Shown: piece after piece, positions 1-7,545 of the stretch | Layout of the letters: the number at the start of each line of letters is the position of its first letter | Position numbering within the stretch: position 1 is the first letter of the stretch | Origin: Caenimonas sp. SL110 | GTDB taxonomy: Bacteria > Pseudomonadota > Gammaproteobacteria > Burkholderiales > Burkholderiaceae_C | NCBI RefSeq assembly: GCF_001044395.1 | Contig: NZ_JANU01000003.1 | Coordinates: 62,001 to 126,000 of the forward strand | DNA length: 64,000 nt | Direction of reading: 5' to 3' | Position numbers and translations under genes: made by a program | The notes under the pieces: generated by a model | The model's input: the letters and a program-made list of their open reading frames with translations, nothing else | Told to the model about the DNA's origin: nothing | The model's database searches: none

Positions 1-175
1 GGTACGCCAGGTGGTGCAACGTCACGCGATTCCAGTTGCGGTTTTGCTGGACCGTGGGCGCGAGCGCATTGCACAGCTGCGCGAAGGCAACCTGCAATTC
101 AACGAGTTTGCGGGCCTGCTCCGGCGTGGCGTTCAGCGCAATGCGCAGGGAATCCCTGCGCGGCGAAATTTTCAT
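1..175 (-). CDS. TnpB-like (IS200/IS605-type) protein, N-terminal fragment
   Basis: Only the first 58 codons lie in the window; the gene runs off the left edge. The start is the ATG whose complement is at 173-175. The peptide begins MKISPRRDSLRIAL and then carries the pattern TPEQ..KL, a CNAL block and LHHLAY. This spacing of a TPEQ segment, a CN pair and an LH..Y segment resembles the N-terminus of TnpB-type RNA-guided nucleases of IS200/IS605 elements. The RuvC-like catalytic part is outside the window, so it cannot be said whether the gene is intact or is a domesticated relative. The start codon lies inside an inverted repeat (171-205). The assignment is by eye on a short fragment and is tentative. 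Confidence 0.4.
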   Translation of the reverse strand, partial: MKISPRRDSLRIALNATPEQARKLVELQVAFAQLCNALAPTVQQNRNWNRVTLHHLAY

Positions 176-205
176 ATAGGAGATTGTACAAGAGTCCTAT
201 ATGAA
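171..205. repeat. 11-bp perfect inverted repeat at the start of the TnpB-like gene
   Basis: TTCATATAGGA at 171-181 is exactly reverse-complementary to TCCTATATGAA at 195-205, with 13 bases between. The left arm contains the start codon of the TnpB-like gene. It could form a hairpin near an element end, as subterminal hairpins do in IS200/IS605 elements, or be an operator that lets a protein block its own translation start. The sequence shows the dyad only; the role is inferred. Confidence 0.6.
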
Positions 206-241
206 GTTTCAATGGGTGACTCCCAGCACACACAGGGGCCC

Positions 242-1828
242 TCAAGCCAGCCAGTTGCTGCTGAACCCCGACACCCCGGTCATCTGGATCTCGAAGTCCG
301 CGAGCCCGTCGCCATCGGTGTCGCCGGCGAGCACGCCCTTGGCAAACTTCAGGTCACCCGCGCGCCCGGTGAAAGCCGAGCCGACGTACCGGAAATCCTG
401 CATGCCATCGGCCTGCTCATTGGCGTCCCAGCCATTGAGGTCGATGCGGTCCTTTTGCGAGCCCCTGAAGTCGGTGATGACGTCGCGCCCGGTCGAGCCT
501 GTGCCTGTATCGCCGAAATTGAACACGAACACATCGGCCCCCGTGCCACCAGTCAGCTTGTCCACGCCCGCCCCACCGGCCAACGTGTCGTTGCCACCGG
601 CGCCGCCCAGGGTGTTCCTGCCTTCATTGCCTGTCAGCACATTGGCCGCCGAATTGCCGGTTCCCGCGATAGAGGCCGTTCCCACGAGCACCAGGTTTTC
701 GACGCTCGCGCCCAGCGTGTAGGCCACCGTGGTGCGAACCGTGTCAATGCCCTGCGCCGTGACCTCGACCACGCGGTCGTTCACGCTGTCGATGACGTAG
801 GTGTCATCGCCTGCGCCGCCAGTCATGGTGTCGCTTCCAAACCCGCCATCGAGCCAGTTGCCCACCGCGTTGCCCATCAGCGTGTCGTTGCCGCTGCCTC
901 CGGTGGCGTTCTCGATCACGGCTCCGCTCGCGATCGTGTAGCCGCCGGCAATGCCCGCGTCACGCGACACATAGCCACCGGCATTGGCGCCTTCCAGCGT
1001 CGCCGCGCGCAGGTCGATGGTGCAGGCCAGCGTGCCGCCGGCATTGCTGATCGTGTCGGAGCCGCCCGCATCCCAGATGCAGGAAAAAAACGTGCCCTGC
1101 GCATTGGCCGTGGGCAGCAGGTACTCATCGTCGCCGGTGCGGGTTGTCATGTTCGCGCCGTACAGCGCCTGCAGCGCGGCGATGTCCAGCGCCATCACCG
1201 TTCCCTGGTAGCCGAACGCCTTGGACGAGTGGGGCGCCTGGCTCCAGCCATCGTTGTAGCTCATGGTCGTCCAGATGCCCTGGTTCATGCCATAGGTGCC
1301 CGTGCTGTAGGCCCCGCGCACGCCTGCGAACCTGGTGGCATCGGCTTCGCTGCCGCCATCGTGCGGGTGCGCCAGGCCCATGCCGTGGCCCAGTTCGTGA
1401 ATGATGGTCACGAATCCGAAGCTGCCCTGCGCGAGGTTGCCCCAGGTCGAATGGTCGCCATTGAAGTAGCCGTAGGTTTGCGGATAACTCGCGTCGGGCA
1501 CCTCGTGCATGCCCAGCATGTTGCTTCCGATGTCGGCCGAGGGAGCCAGCCACCAGACGATGTTGGCCTGCGCTGCGCTCGCGGCCTCGGTGAATTCGAG
1601 ATTGCACACCGATGAATAGATGGCCAGCGCATTGCTGAATGCAGCCTTCTCGGAGTCCATCCACGACTGGCCGGTGAACTGGCCGATGGCACTGTCATCT
1701 GCTGCAACGTCACCCGCGCCGAAGTAATAGGTGACCGGCCCGCCTGTCCAGGCGCATCCCCACACCAGCGAGTCCACATACGAACTGCCGTATCCGGCCC
1801 CCGGAACATCTGTCGTTTGTGTTGCCAC
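242..1828 (-). CDS. Serralysin-like (M10B) secreted RTX metalloprotease
   Basis: A 528-residue zinc protease expected to be secreted by a type I system through a C-terminal signal. The zinc motif HELGHGMGLAH is at residues 144-154, and a Met-turn TMSYNDGW near 188-195 supplies the tyrosine ligand typical of serralysins. Calcium-binding glycine/aspartate repeats of RTX type follow around residues 313-345 and 405-440, and the C-terminus has the usual DGDGLADFEIQMTG block. There is no N-terminal signal peptide, as expected. The start is GTG, preceded by GAGGGGAGA. Two cysteines (residues 25 and 75) are unusual for this normally cysteine-free class. No type I transporter genes are in the window. 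The gene lies 39 bases after cysQ in the same direction and may share its transcript. Confidence 0.9.
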   Translation of the reverse strand: MATQTTDVPGAGYGSSYVDSLVWGCAWTGGPVTYYFGAGDVAADDSAIGQFTGQSWMDSEKAAFSNALAIYSSVCNLEFTEAASAAQANIVWWLAPSADIGSNMLGMHEVPDASYPQTYGYFNGDHSTWGNLAQGSFGFVTIIHELGHGMGLAHPHDGGSEADATRFAGVRGAYSTGTYGMNQGIWTTMSYNDGWSQAPHSSKAFGYQGTVMALDIAALQALYGANMTTRTGDDEYLLPTANAQGTFFSCIWDAGGSDTISNAGGTLACTIDLRAATLEGANAGGYVSRDAGIAGGYTIASGAVIENATGGSGNDTLMGNAVGNWLDGGFGSDTMTGGAGDDTYVIDSVNDRVVEVTAQGIDTVRTTVAYTLGASVENLVLVGTASIAGTGNSAANVLTGNEGRNTLGGAGGNDTLAGGAGVDKLTGGTGADVFVFNFGDTGTGSTGRDVITDFRGSQKDRIDLNGWDANEQADGMQDFRYVGSAFTGRAGDLKFAKGVLAGDTDGDGLADFEIQMTGVSGFSSNWLA

Positions 1829-1867
1829 TTGGTCTCCCCTCTTGTCAGGCGCACATCAGGCGTACGT

Positions 1868-2659
1868 TCAGGCGATAGGCGGGTATTGGAGTGTCGGATC
1901 ACCCAATGCCACAAAGTACCTGTTCAGCACCGGTAAGTCCAGCCCGTACGCAAGCGGCTTGCCGTCCGCATCGAGTACGCATCCGCCGGCCTCCTGCAAA
2001 ACGGCCTGCGCGGCAGCGGTGTCCCACTGGCTCGTGGGTCCGTGGCGCGGGTAGATGTCAGCTTTGCCTTCGGCGATGCGGCAGAACTTGAGCGAGCTGC
2101 CCGCCGCGACGAATTCATGCGGCTGCGAAAGCTTTGCCAGCCATGCGGCCAGCGCGTCGCCGCCGTGCGACCGGCTGCCGATCACGCGCAGGGTGCTGGT
2201 GGAACTGCAGACCTGCGTGGCCAGCGGCACGGCGTTCGCGCCCTCGCCTTTCCACGCGCCAAGGCCGCGGGCAGCGCAGTACATCTCGCCGAGCGCAGGC
2301 GCGAACACCACGCCTGCGACAGCTTCGCCTTCGTGGATCAGCGCGATGTTCACCGTGAACTCGCCATTGCGTTTGATGAACTCCTTGGTGCCATCGAGCG
2401 GGTCCACCAGGAAGAACGTGCGCGTGCCGCCGGGGTCGGCTGCGACCGCCTCTTCGGACTGGATGAATACGCCCGCAAACGCGGCCTGGAGCCCGCGGCG
2501 GATCACTGCGTCGGAGCGCAGGTCGGCCTGCGTGAGCGGCGAGGTGTCTTCTTTCGTGATGGCGACGATGGTGTCGTTGCCATAAACGTCCATGATTTCG
2601 CGGCCTGCCTCGGTGGCGAGCGCGCAGAGCGTGTCGAGTTGTTGTCGGGTGAGTTGCAT
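1868..2659 (-). CDS. cysQ: 3'(2'),5'-bisphosphate nucleotidase CysQ
   Basis: A 263-residue inositol-monophosphatase-fold enzyme. The metal-site motif DPLDGTKEFIKRNGEFTVN and the second motif WDTAAAQAVLQEAGG are those of CysQ, which hydrolyses 3'-phosphoadenosine 5'-phosphate (PAP) to AMP in the cytoplasm. PAP is the by-product of PAPS-dependent sulfotransferases and inhibits them. Here the gene follows three sulfotransferase domains in the same direction, 6 bases after the unknown gene at 2666-3154, which suits a role in clearing PAP for the sulfation steps. A housekeeping role in sulfate assimilation is also possible. Confidence 0.93.
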   Translation of the reverse strand: MQLTRQQLDTLCALATEAGREIMDVYGNDTIVAITKEDTSPLTQADLRSDAVIRRGLQAAFAGVFIQSEEAVAADPGGTRTFFLVDPLDGTKEFIKRNGEFTVNIALIHEGEAVAGVVFAPALGEMYCAARGLGAWKGEGANAVPLATQVCSSTSTLRVIGSRSHGGDALAAWLAKLSQPHEFVAAGSSLKFCRIAEGKADIYPRHGPTSQWDTAAAQAVLQEAGGCVLDADGKPLAYGLDLPVLNRYFVALGDPTLQYPPIA

Positions 2660-2665
2660 GACCGG

Positions 2666-3154
2666 TTATTCCATCGCGTCGAGGACGCCCTTGGGCCACA
2701 GGGGTTCCAGCCACCCGTTTTTCTGGCTCTTTCGATGCAGGATGCCCAGCCACTTGCGCAGCTTGAGCGAATCCATTTCCATGAAGGACTTTCGTCCGTC
2801 CGCACCCCTGAACAGGAACACGATCGCCGGGGAGCGAAACTTGATGTCCACGCCTTCAATCAGCCACTCGGCCGACGGCTCTATGGTTGCCACCGGCGGG
2901 CCGGACTTGCCGCTGACCTTGTGGATCAGTTCCACATAGCTGCGGCGCGCGACCTGTTCGGCTGAGGGCGGCTTTGTCTTTTCGAAGAAGCCGGCCAGTG
3001 GCACGAGTGAAAGGCGCAGCAGGCGCTGGGTAAGCCACAGGACATGGACCTCACCGTCGTCCATCTCGGCGGCGATGCGAAGCCGGTCCTGCTCAGGCAC
3101 ATAGCGCGTGCTCATGCGCTTGATCTTGGAGCCGTGGTCGGGTTCGTCGCTCAT
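2666..3154 (-). CDS. Conserved-looking hypothetical protein in the sulfation cluster
   Basis: 162 residues, not recognised. It is soluble, without a signal peptide or membrane segment. Strongly patterned stretches include VHVLWLTQRLLRLSLVPL near residue 37, a basic SYVELIHKVSGKSGPP segment and FMEMDSLKLRKWLGILHRK near 125-143, giving an alternation of strand-like and helical parts. Its ATG overlaps the stop of the upstream sulfotransferase (ATGA) and its stop lies 6 bases before cysQ. Translational coupling on both sides suggests it works with the sulfotransferases or CysQ. A small accessory or regulatory subunit is possible, but no function can be given. Confidence 0.7.
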   Translation of the reverse strand: MSDEPDHGSKIKRMSTRYVPEQDRLRIAAEMDDGEVHVLWLTQRLLRLSLVPLAGFFEKTKPPSAEQVARRSYVELIHKVSGKSGPPVATIEPSAEWLIEGVDIKFRSPAIVFLFRGADGRKSFMEMDSLKLRKWLGILHRKSQKNGWLEPLWPKGVLDAME

Positions 3155-3981
3155 GTCGCGGCCGGCAAAGGTCCGGCTCCTATCAGCTCACGGAACTGCG
3201 CAATCATGGGGTCGTTGTCCACGCCCTGCTTCCTGATGCCGGGCGCCTGCTTGGCCTTGTCGGGGTCGAGTCCGAGCACCCGCAGCAGCTTGCGGCTTTC
3301 ACCTGCAAAGTCGGCGACGAGGTCCTCATAGGCCAACACCACGTATGGCAATTTGAAATTGTCCAGCAACGCGCGCCAGCTTTCTTCCTGCACGATGAGA
3401 TCGGACAGGCAGCGTGCGATCTTGTGGGCGCTGAACGCCGGCTTGATCTTCAGGCGCGGATCGTCCGGCTCCAGGAACTTGTAGTCGATCGAGGCCCAGA
3501 TCTGCGTTTCGCGCGCCTTGTGCAGCGACACGGCCTGCGCGATCTTGTCGCGCCGTGTGAGCAGCACGAACTGGTTGTAGATGCTCAGGTACTTCGCCAT
3601 TTCAGCGAACTGCTGCTTCCACAGCGACTCCATGTGCTCGAAGTGGATCTTGATGCCGAACACGCCGTTGGGTGAGGTGCGGCGGGACTCCATGTCGCCC
3701 TGGTAGGCCGTCAGGTCGAACGGGCCGCCATCCCTGCCCATCGAGCGGTTGTAGCCGGCCATGTACCGGGTGTTGAGGTACTCCTGCGGATTGCCTGCCA
3801 GTCCGGTATCGAACAGCATGTCGCCCACCATGTTCGAGCCGCAGCGCGGTGTCGAGCACAGCGCGTAACGGTAGGTGGCCGGCTGCGAGCGCCGCGGGAA
3901 GTCACGCTCGGGCGACATCAGGAAATCGATCTTCCTGACGTTTCCCACGTTGCGGTTTTGCCCCGGGTTGCGAGTGGCCAT
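3151..3981 (-). CDS. Stf0-type sulfotransferase
   Basis: 276 residues. The motif LCSTPRCGSNMVGDML (residues 41-56) is the 5'-phosphosulfate-binding loop of PAPS-dependent sulfotransferases in the form seen in the Stf0 (trehalose 2-sulfotransferase) family. It is followed by NPQEYLNTRYM, also typical of Stf0-like proteins. The C-terminal half has the RDKIAQAVSLHKA segment expected to bind the 3'-phosphate. The start MATRN was chosen because its ATG overlaps the upstream stop codon (TGATG); the open frame extends further upstream but would overlap the preceding gene by 174 bases. The acceptor is unknown; a cell-surface glycan or a glycosylated surface protein made nearby is plausible. Confidence 0.85.
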   Translation of the reverse strand: MATRNPGQNRNVGNVRKIDFLMSPERDFPRRSQPATYRYALCSTPRCGSNMVGDMLFDTGLAGNPQEYLNTRYMAGYNRSMGRDGGPFDLTAYQGDMESRRTSPNGVFGIKIHFEHMESLWKQQFAEMAKYLSIYNQFVLLTRRDKIAQAVSLHKARETQIWASIDYKFLEPDDPRLKIKPAFSAHKIARCLSDLIVQEESWRALLDNFKLPYVVLAYEDLVADFAGESRKLLRVLGLDPDKAKQAPGIRKQGVDNDPMIAQFRELIGAGPLPAAT

Positions 3982-4736
3982 CAGTCGGCCTTGCTCGCGC
4001 GCCACTGGGCAAAGCCCTCTGCGTCCGCGTAGAAGTTGCGATAGAGCGCGCGCTCCTTGCTGAAAAGCATCGCCTTGACATCGGCCTCCACGGGCACTTC
4101 CTGGGCCTGGGTGATGGACTCGGAGACATTGATGCGCGGCGTCTCGCCAATCCATGCGAGCGCCTCGGGCACGCTCTTGACCTGCCTGGACAGCTGGTTC
4201 TGCACGACGTGGCTCAGGTCTTCACGCAATGATTCCTGCTTGAGCACTGCATTCATGAAGAAGTGCTCCTTGACGTACTGGTTGACGGCCTGGCGGCTCG
4301 ATAGCGTGGGCGCAGCGTTTTCGAAGCCGAGCGCGGCCAGCCGATAGAAGCGCCACGTCATCAGCCCGGTGTGGGCGGCGAACGCGGGCAGGTACGCATC
4401 GGAGAGCAGCGGCGCGTTGGCAGGGGCCAGCACAAAGCGCAGCCACTGCGAAAAGCCGGCCTTGCCGTTGGCGTAAAGCGCCTCGTGGCCCATTCGCCGC
4501 AGGCGAAGAAAGACCGTGCCCTTGCCGTCGAGCCCGTAGGCATAGAGCGACCGGTAGAGCTCCAGCGGCTCACGCACATTGATGAAATAGAACTTGGCCG
4601 GATCGCGACGCTCGGCCACCGCATGCTTGTTGTAGGCCAGCAGCGGCTCGGACGAGAACTCGCGCAAAAACGATTCGACGAAAGTGCATCCCGTCTTCTG
4701 GTTTTGCATGTAGCAAAAGGAGCTGTATTCAAGCAT
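3981..4736 (-). CDS. Sulfotransferase family protein
   Basis: 251 residues from ATG 4736. The N-terminal motif YMQNQKTGCTFVESFL (residues 9-24) is a PAPS-binding loop of the kind found in carbohydrate sulfotransferases. FINVREPLELYRSLYAYG (residues 51-68) supplies the Arg-x7-Ser pair (R55, S63) that holds the PAPS 3'-phosphate. The frame is open 22 codons further upstream, but the preceding gene ends at 4756, so the internal ATG 19 bases after that stop is preferred. The stop codon overlaps the start of the Stf0-type gene. It is probably a cytoplasmic enzyme acting in the same pathway as its neighbours; the acceptor is unknown. Confidence 0.8.
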   Translation of the reverse strand: MLEYSSFCYMQNQKTGCTFVESFLREFSSEPLLAYNKHAVAERRDPAKFYFINVREPLELYRSLYAYGLDGKGTVFLRLRRMGHEALYANGKAGFSQWLRFVLAPANAPLLSDAYLPAFAAHTGLMTWRFYRLAALGFENAAPTLSSRQAVNQYVKEHFFMNAVLKQESLREDLSHVVQNQLSRQVKSVPEALAWIGETPRINVSESITQAQEVPVEADVKAMLFSKERALYRNFYADAEGFAQWRASKAD

Positions 4737-4755
4737 GGGTTCGACCGGGTTTTTT

Positions 4756-7503
4756 TCAGGGGCGCGAGACAAAGGCAATGGCCTTCGCCCGGCTGGCTTC
4801 ATCGATCGTCATGCCGCAAAACGCAGCCATCGCATCGAGGCTGGCGCCCGGTTGCGCGAGCACCTCGCTGTAGCGCAGCACCATGAACGGCGTTGCCGCG
4901 CGCACGATGTGGCCGAAGACTTCGCGATAGACGATACGTGCACCGGCTGCGCCGAGGTTCGCCCTCCACTGCCGCCTGATGCGCGTGGCTTCGATCGCCT
5001 CGACCGGTCGCACCACCGCGATGAGCCGCATATCGAACACTTCGCTGATCTGCGGCAGCATCAAGGAGGTGAGCGCGTGCTTGAGCATCACCGGGCGATG
5101 GGCAGCCTGCGGGCCTGCCGCTGCCAGCGCATCGCGAAGCGGGCCGTCACGGAACTTGCGCAGCGCCTGCACGATTTCTTCGGGCGAAGCCGTGAGCTTC
5201 ATCGTTTCTTCGGATGCCAGGCCCTTCAGCGTCGCCTGGAACGCCTTCATTTCATAGGTCGCCGGTGTCCTGGGATCGTTGACTGCGACGTAGGGACCGG
5301 GCGCCGGCAGGCCTGCGTTGGCAAGCATCCCGGCTACTGCCGACGTGCCGCTGCTCCACGGCCCGCAGACCAGGACCAGCGGGATGCGACCGGCATCGCC
5401 CTGGGTCGAAGCTGGCTTGGGCGATGCCGCCGGCGCGGCGGGTGCGACGGGCGCGGCGGGCACGGCGGGTGCAGCAAGCGCTGCGACCGGTGCCGCCGGT
5501 GCCGTCCCTGCCGCTGCACGTGCAGCGGCAGCCTTCGCTGCGCCTTTGACCGGCGGCTGGAACGTGATGTGCTTGGCAGGCTTGCCTTCCACCTTGCGCT
5601 GGTAGGCGTCGCGATAAGCGGTTTCCATTTGCCGCGTCTTGTGCTTTGCATCGAAGACATCGGTCTGCCCGATCTTTTCCTTGATGAACGCCTTGACCCG
5701 TGCGAGTTCAACCGGGTCGCGAAGCAGCTTCACCGCGACCCGGACATAGCCCTCGATCGTGGATTGCACCAGCGCTTCCATGCCCGCTGCGCGCAACAGC
5801 CCGCCACTGACCCGGCTGGCAAAGTTGGTGCCCGCCACCGCGACAACCGGCACGCCGGCAAAAAGCGCGTCGCTGGTGGACGTGTGGCCGCCGTAGGGCC
5901 AGGGGTCAACCATGATGTCGCATGCCTGCAGGCGTGCGAGGTGCGCATCCTGCTTGGCCGGCGGCGCCGCGATGATGCGCTTGGGGTTGACGCCGTGCTT
6001 TCTGGTGATCGCCCCGATGTTCTTGCGCGCAACCGGTCCGGGATCGAGGATCCAGAGCACCGCTTCGGGCACCTCTTTCATGATCCTCATCCACACGTCC
6101 CACACCTCGTTGTGGACCTTGTTGATGGCGTTGAACATACCGATCACCGGCACGCCCAGGGGCAGGCCGAGTTTCTCGCGCGAGGGCCCCTGCGGCATTT
6201 CGCGCGCTGCATAGTCATTGACCTGGTAGGTCTTGTGCAGGCGGATCACCTTTTCGACATAAAGCTCTTGCGCACCCTCCGGCACGCAGTACGAGTCGCC
6301 GATCACGTAATCGACCACACGACCGCCCACGCTGCCCGGCCATCCCAGGTAATCGATCTGTACCGGTGCGGGCCAGTACTTGAGCACGCCCATGCGGTTG
6401 GCCCGGGTGGGCCCGTTGAGTTCGACCAGCACATCGATGCCATGCGAGCGAATCAGCTTGGCCCCATCGGCATCGCTCAGCCCGGCCACCGAATGAATGT
6501 GATCGAAGTGCGACACCACTTCGGCCCGCATGGGCGACTTGTCGTCCCAGCCGCTGTCATACATGAACAGCTCGAACTTTTCATGGTCGTGGTGGCGAAG
6601 CAGCCCGTTGATCAGGCGCGAGGTGGGATGGTCGCGAAAGTCGCTCGACAGATAACCCACCCGCAGCCGCCGGCCGTCCAGGGGCCTGGCCACGGGCGGT
6701 GTGCCGAGCTCGCCCGGTATCGCCGCAAGCGACCAGGCCTTGAGCACCTCGATGTTCATCGCCTCGTCGTCGCACCACAGCAAGTTGGTGCGCGGGCTCT
6801 CTCTGGCCTCGGTGCTCTTGCCATCCTTGTGGGCCTGGCGCAACTGGGCGCTGAGCTGGTCCACGAGTTCCCAGTCGGCCACCTTCTGCGCGATGTAGAG
6901 CAGCGCCGAGGCCCAGCCCAGCGGACGCCCCAGCTCTTCGAATGCCTTCTTCGAAAACTCGATCGCGATCTTGTCTTCCTTGTAGCGCACGAGCAGGTTG
7001 CACGCCGACAGCACCTGGTCCGGTGTTGCCTTTGGCGAATTCACCACCTTCAGGCAAGCTTGCTTGGCCTCTGTCAGTTCACCGAGCCGGTCGCACAGGC
7101 CCGACAGCATGATCCACGCAGTGGTCAGTTCAGGATCACGATTGACGGCTTCGCGGGCGAGCTTCGCAGCAGCGGCGGGATAGTGTCCCCGCAACCGCGC
7201 GGCCGCCTGCACCAGCAGGCTATCGGTTGTCGGCTGGTCCCTGCCCTGCGGCGGCTTGTAGTTGCGCGCTGCCTCGTCGAGCAGGGAGATGGAATCCTTG
7301 ATGCGGCCTTCCGCCGCGAGCTTGCCCGCCTGGTCGAGCACCACGCTCAAGCTGACCTTGCGCGAGCCGGACGCGGAAACGGTGCCGGGACCCCCTGTCA
7401 CCTTGACCTGGTTGTTCCTGGCGCCTCCCGTGACGGAAACTTTCAGCGGAGACTTGCCGCCGGAGGGGGTGGGCGGCTTGCCGCGTGGCTTGGGAGGAGT
7501 CAT
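4756..7503 (-). CDS. O-GlcNAc transferase (SPINDLY-type, GT41) fused to a sulfotransferase domain
   Basis: 915 residues in three parts. Residues about 45-240 are helical TPR-like repeats. Residues about 278-640 are a GT41 glycosyltransferase of the SPINDLY/OGT type, with LSSDFRDHPTSRLI (285-298), a GWPGSVG loop (388-394) and DPWPYGGHTSTSDALFAGVP (533-552), which in the family bind UDP-GlcNAc and carry the catalytic histidine. An Ala/Pro-rich linker (about 654-703) leads to a second enzyme domain (707-915) beginning VLVCGPWSSGTSAVAGML, a PAPS-binding loop, with RLIAVVRPVEAIEATRIRR as the likely 3'-phosphate site. The protein could add a sugar to Ser/Thr of a target and sulfate it. It lies 42 bases after the ATP-grasp gene and 19 bases before a free-standing sulfotransferase. 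The fusion itself is directly visible; the substrate is inferred. Confidence 0.88.
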   Translation of the reverse strand: MTPPKPRGKPPTPSGGKSPLKVSVTGGARNNQVKVTGGPGTVSASGSRKVSLSVVLDQAGKLAAEGRIKDSISLLDEAARNYKPPQGRDQPTTDSLLVQAAARLRGHYPAAAAKLAREAVNRDPELTTAWIMLSGLCDRLGELTEAKQACLKVVNSPKATPDQVLSACNLLVRYKEDKIAIEFSKKAFEELGRPLGWASALLYIAQKVADWELVDQLSAQLRQAHKDGKSTEARESPRTNLLWCDDEAMNIEVLKAWSLAAIPGELGTPPVARPLDGRRLRVGYLSSDFRDHPTSRLINGLLRHHDHEKFELFMYDSGWDDKSPMRAEVVSHFDHIHSVAGLSDADGAKLIRSHGIDVLVELNGPTRANRMGVLKYWPAPVQIDYLGWPGSVGGRVVDYVIGDSYCVPEGAQELYVEKVIRLHKTYQVNDYAAREMPQGPSREKLGLPLGVPVIGMFNAINKVHNEVWDVWMRIMKEVPEAVLWILDPGPVARKNIGAITRKHGVNPKRIIAAPPAKQDAHLARLQACDIMVDPWPYGGHTSTSDALFAGVPVVAVAGTNFASRVSGGLLRAAGMEALVQSTIEGYVRVAVKLLRDPVELARVKAFIKEKIGQTDVFDAKHKTRQMETAYRDAYQRKVEGKPAKHITFQPPVKGAAKAAAARAAAGTAPAAPVAALAAPAVPAAPVAPAAPAASPKPASTQGDAGRIPLVLVCGPWSSGTSAVAGMLANAGLPAPGPYVAVNDPRTPATYEMKAFQATLKGLASEETMKLTASPEEIVQALRKFRDGPLRDALAAAGPQAAHRPVMLKHALTSLMLPQISEVFDMRLIAVVRPVEAIEATRIRRQWRANLGAAGARIVYREVFGHIVRAATPFMVLRYSEVLAQPGASLDAMAAFCGMTIDEASRAKAIAFVSRP

Positions 7504-7545
7504 GTAATTTGTGTTCGCTACGGTGTGCTGGGCGAGTGACCGATT

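Noticed and set aside
4735..7539. A 934-codon plus-strand frame opposite the O-GlcNAc transferase gene
   Set aside because: Arg/His-rich composition without motifs; it is the high-GC shadow of a gene with clear GT41 and sulfotransferase motifs.
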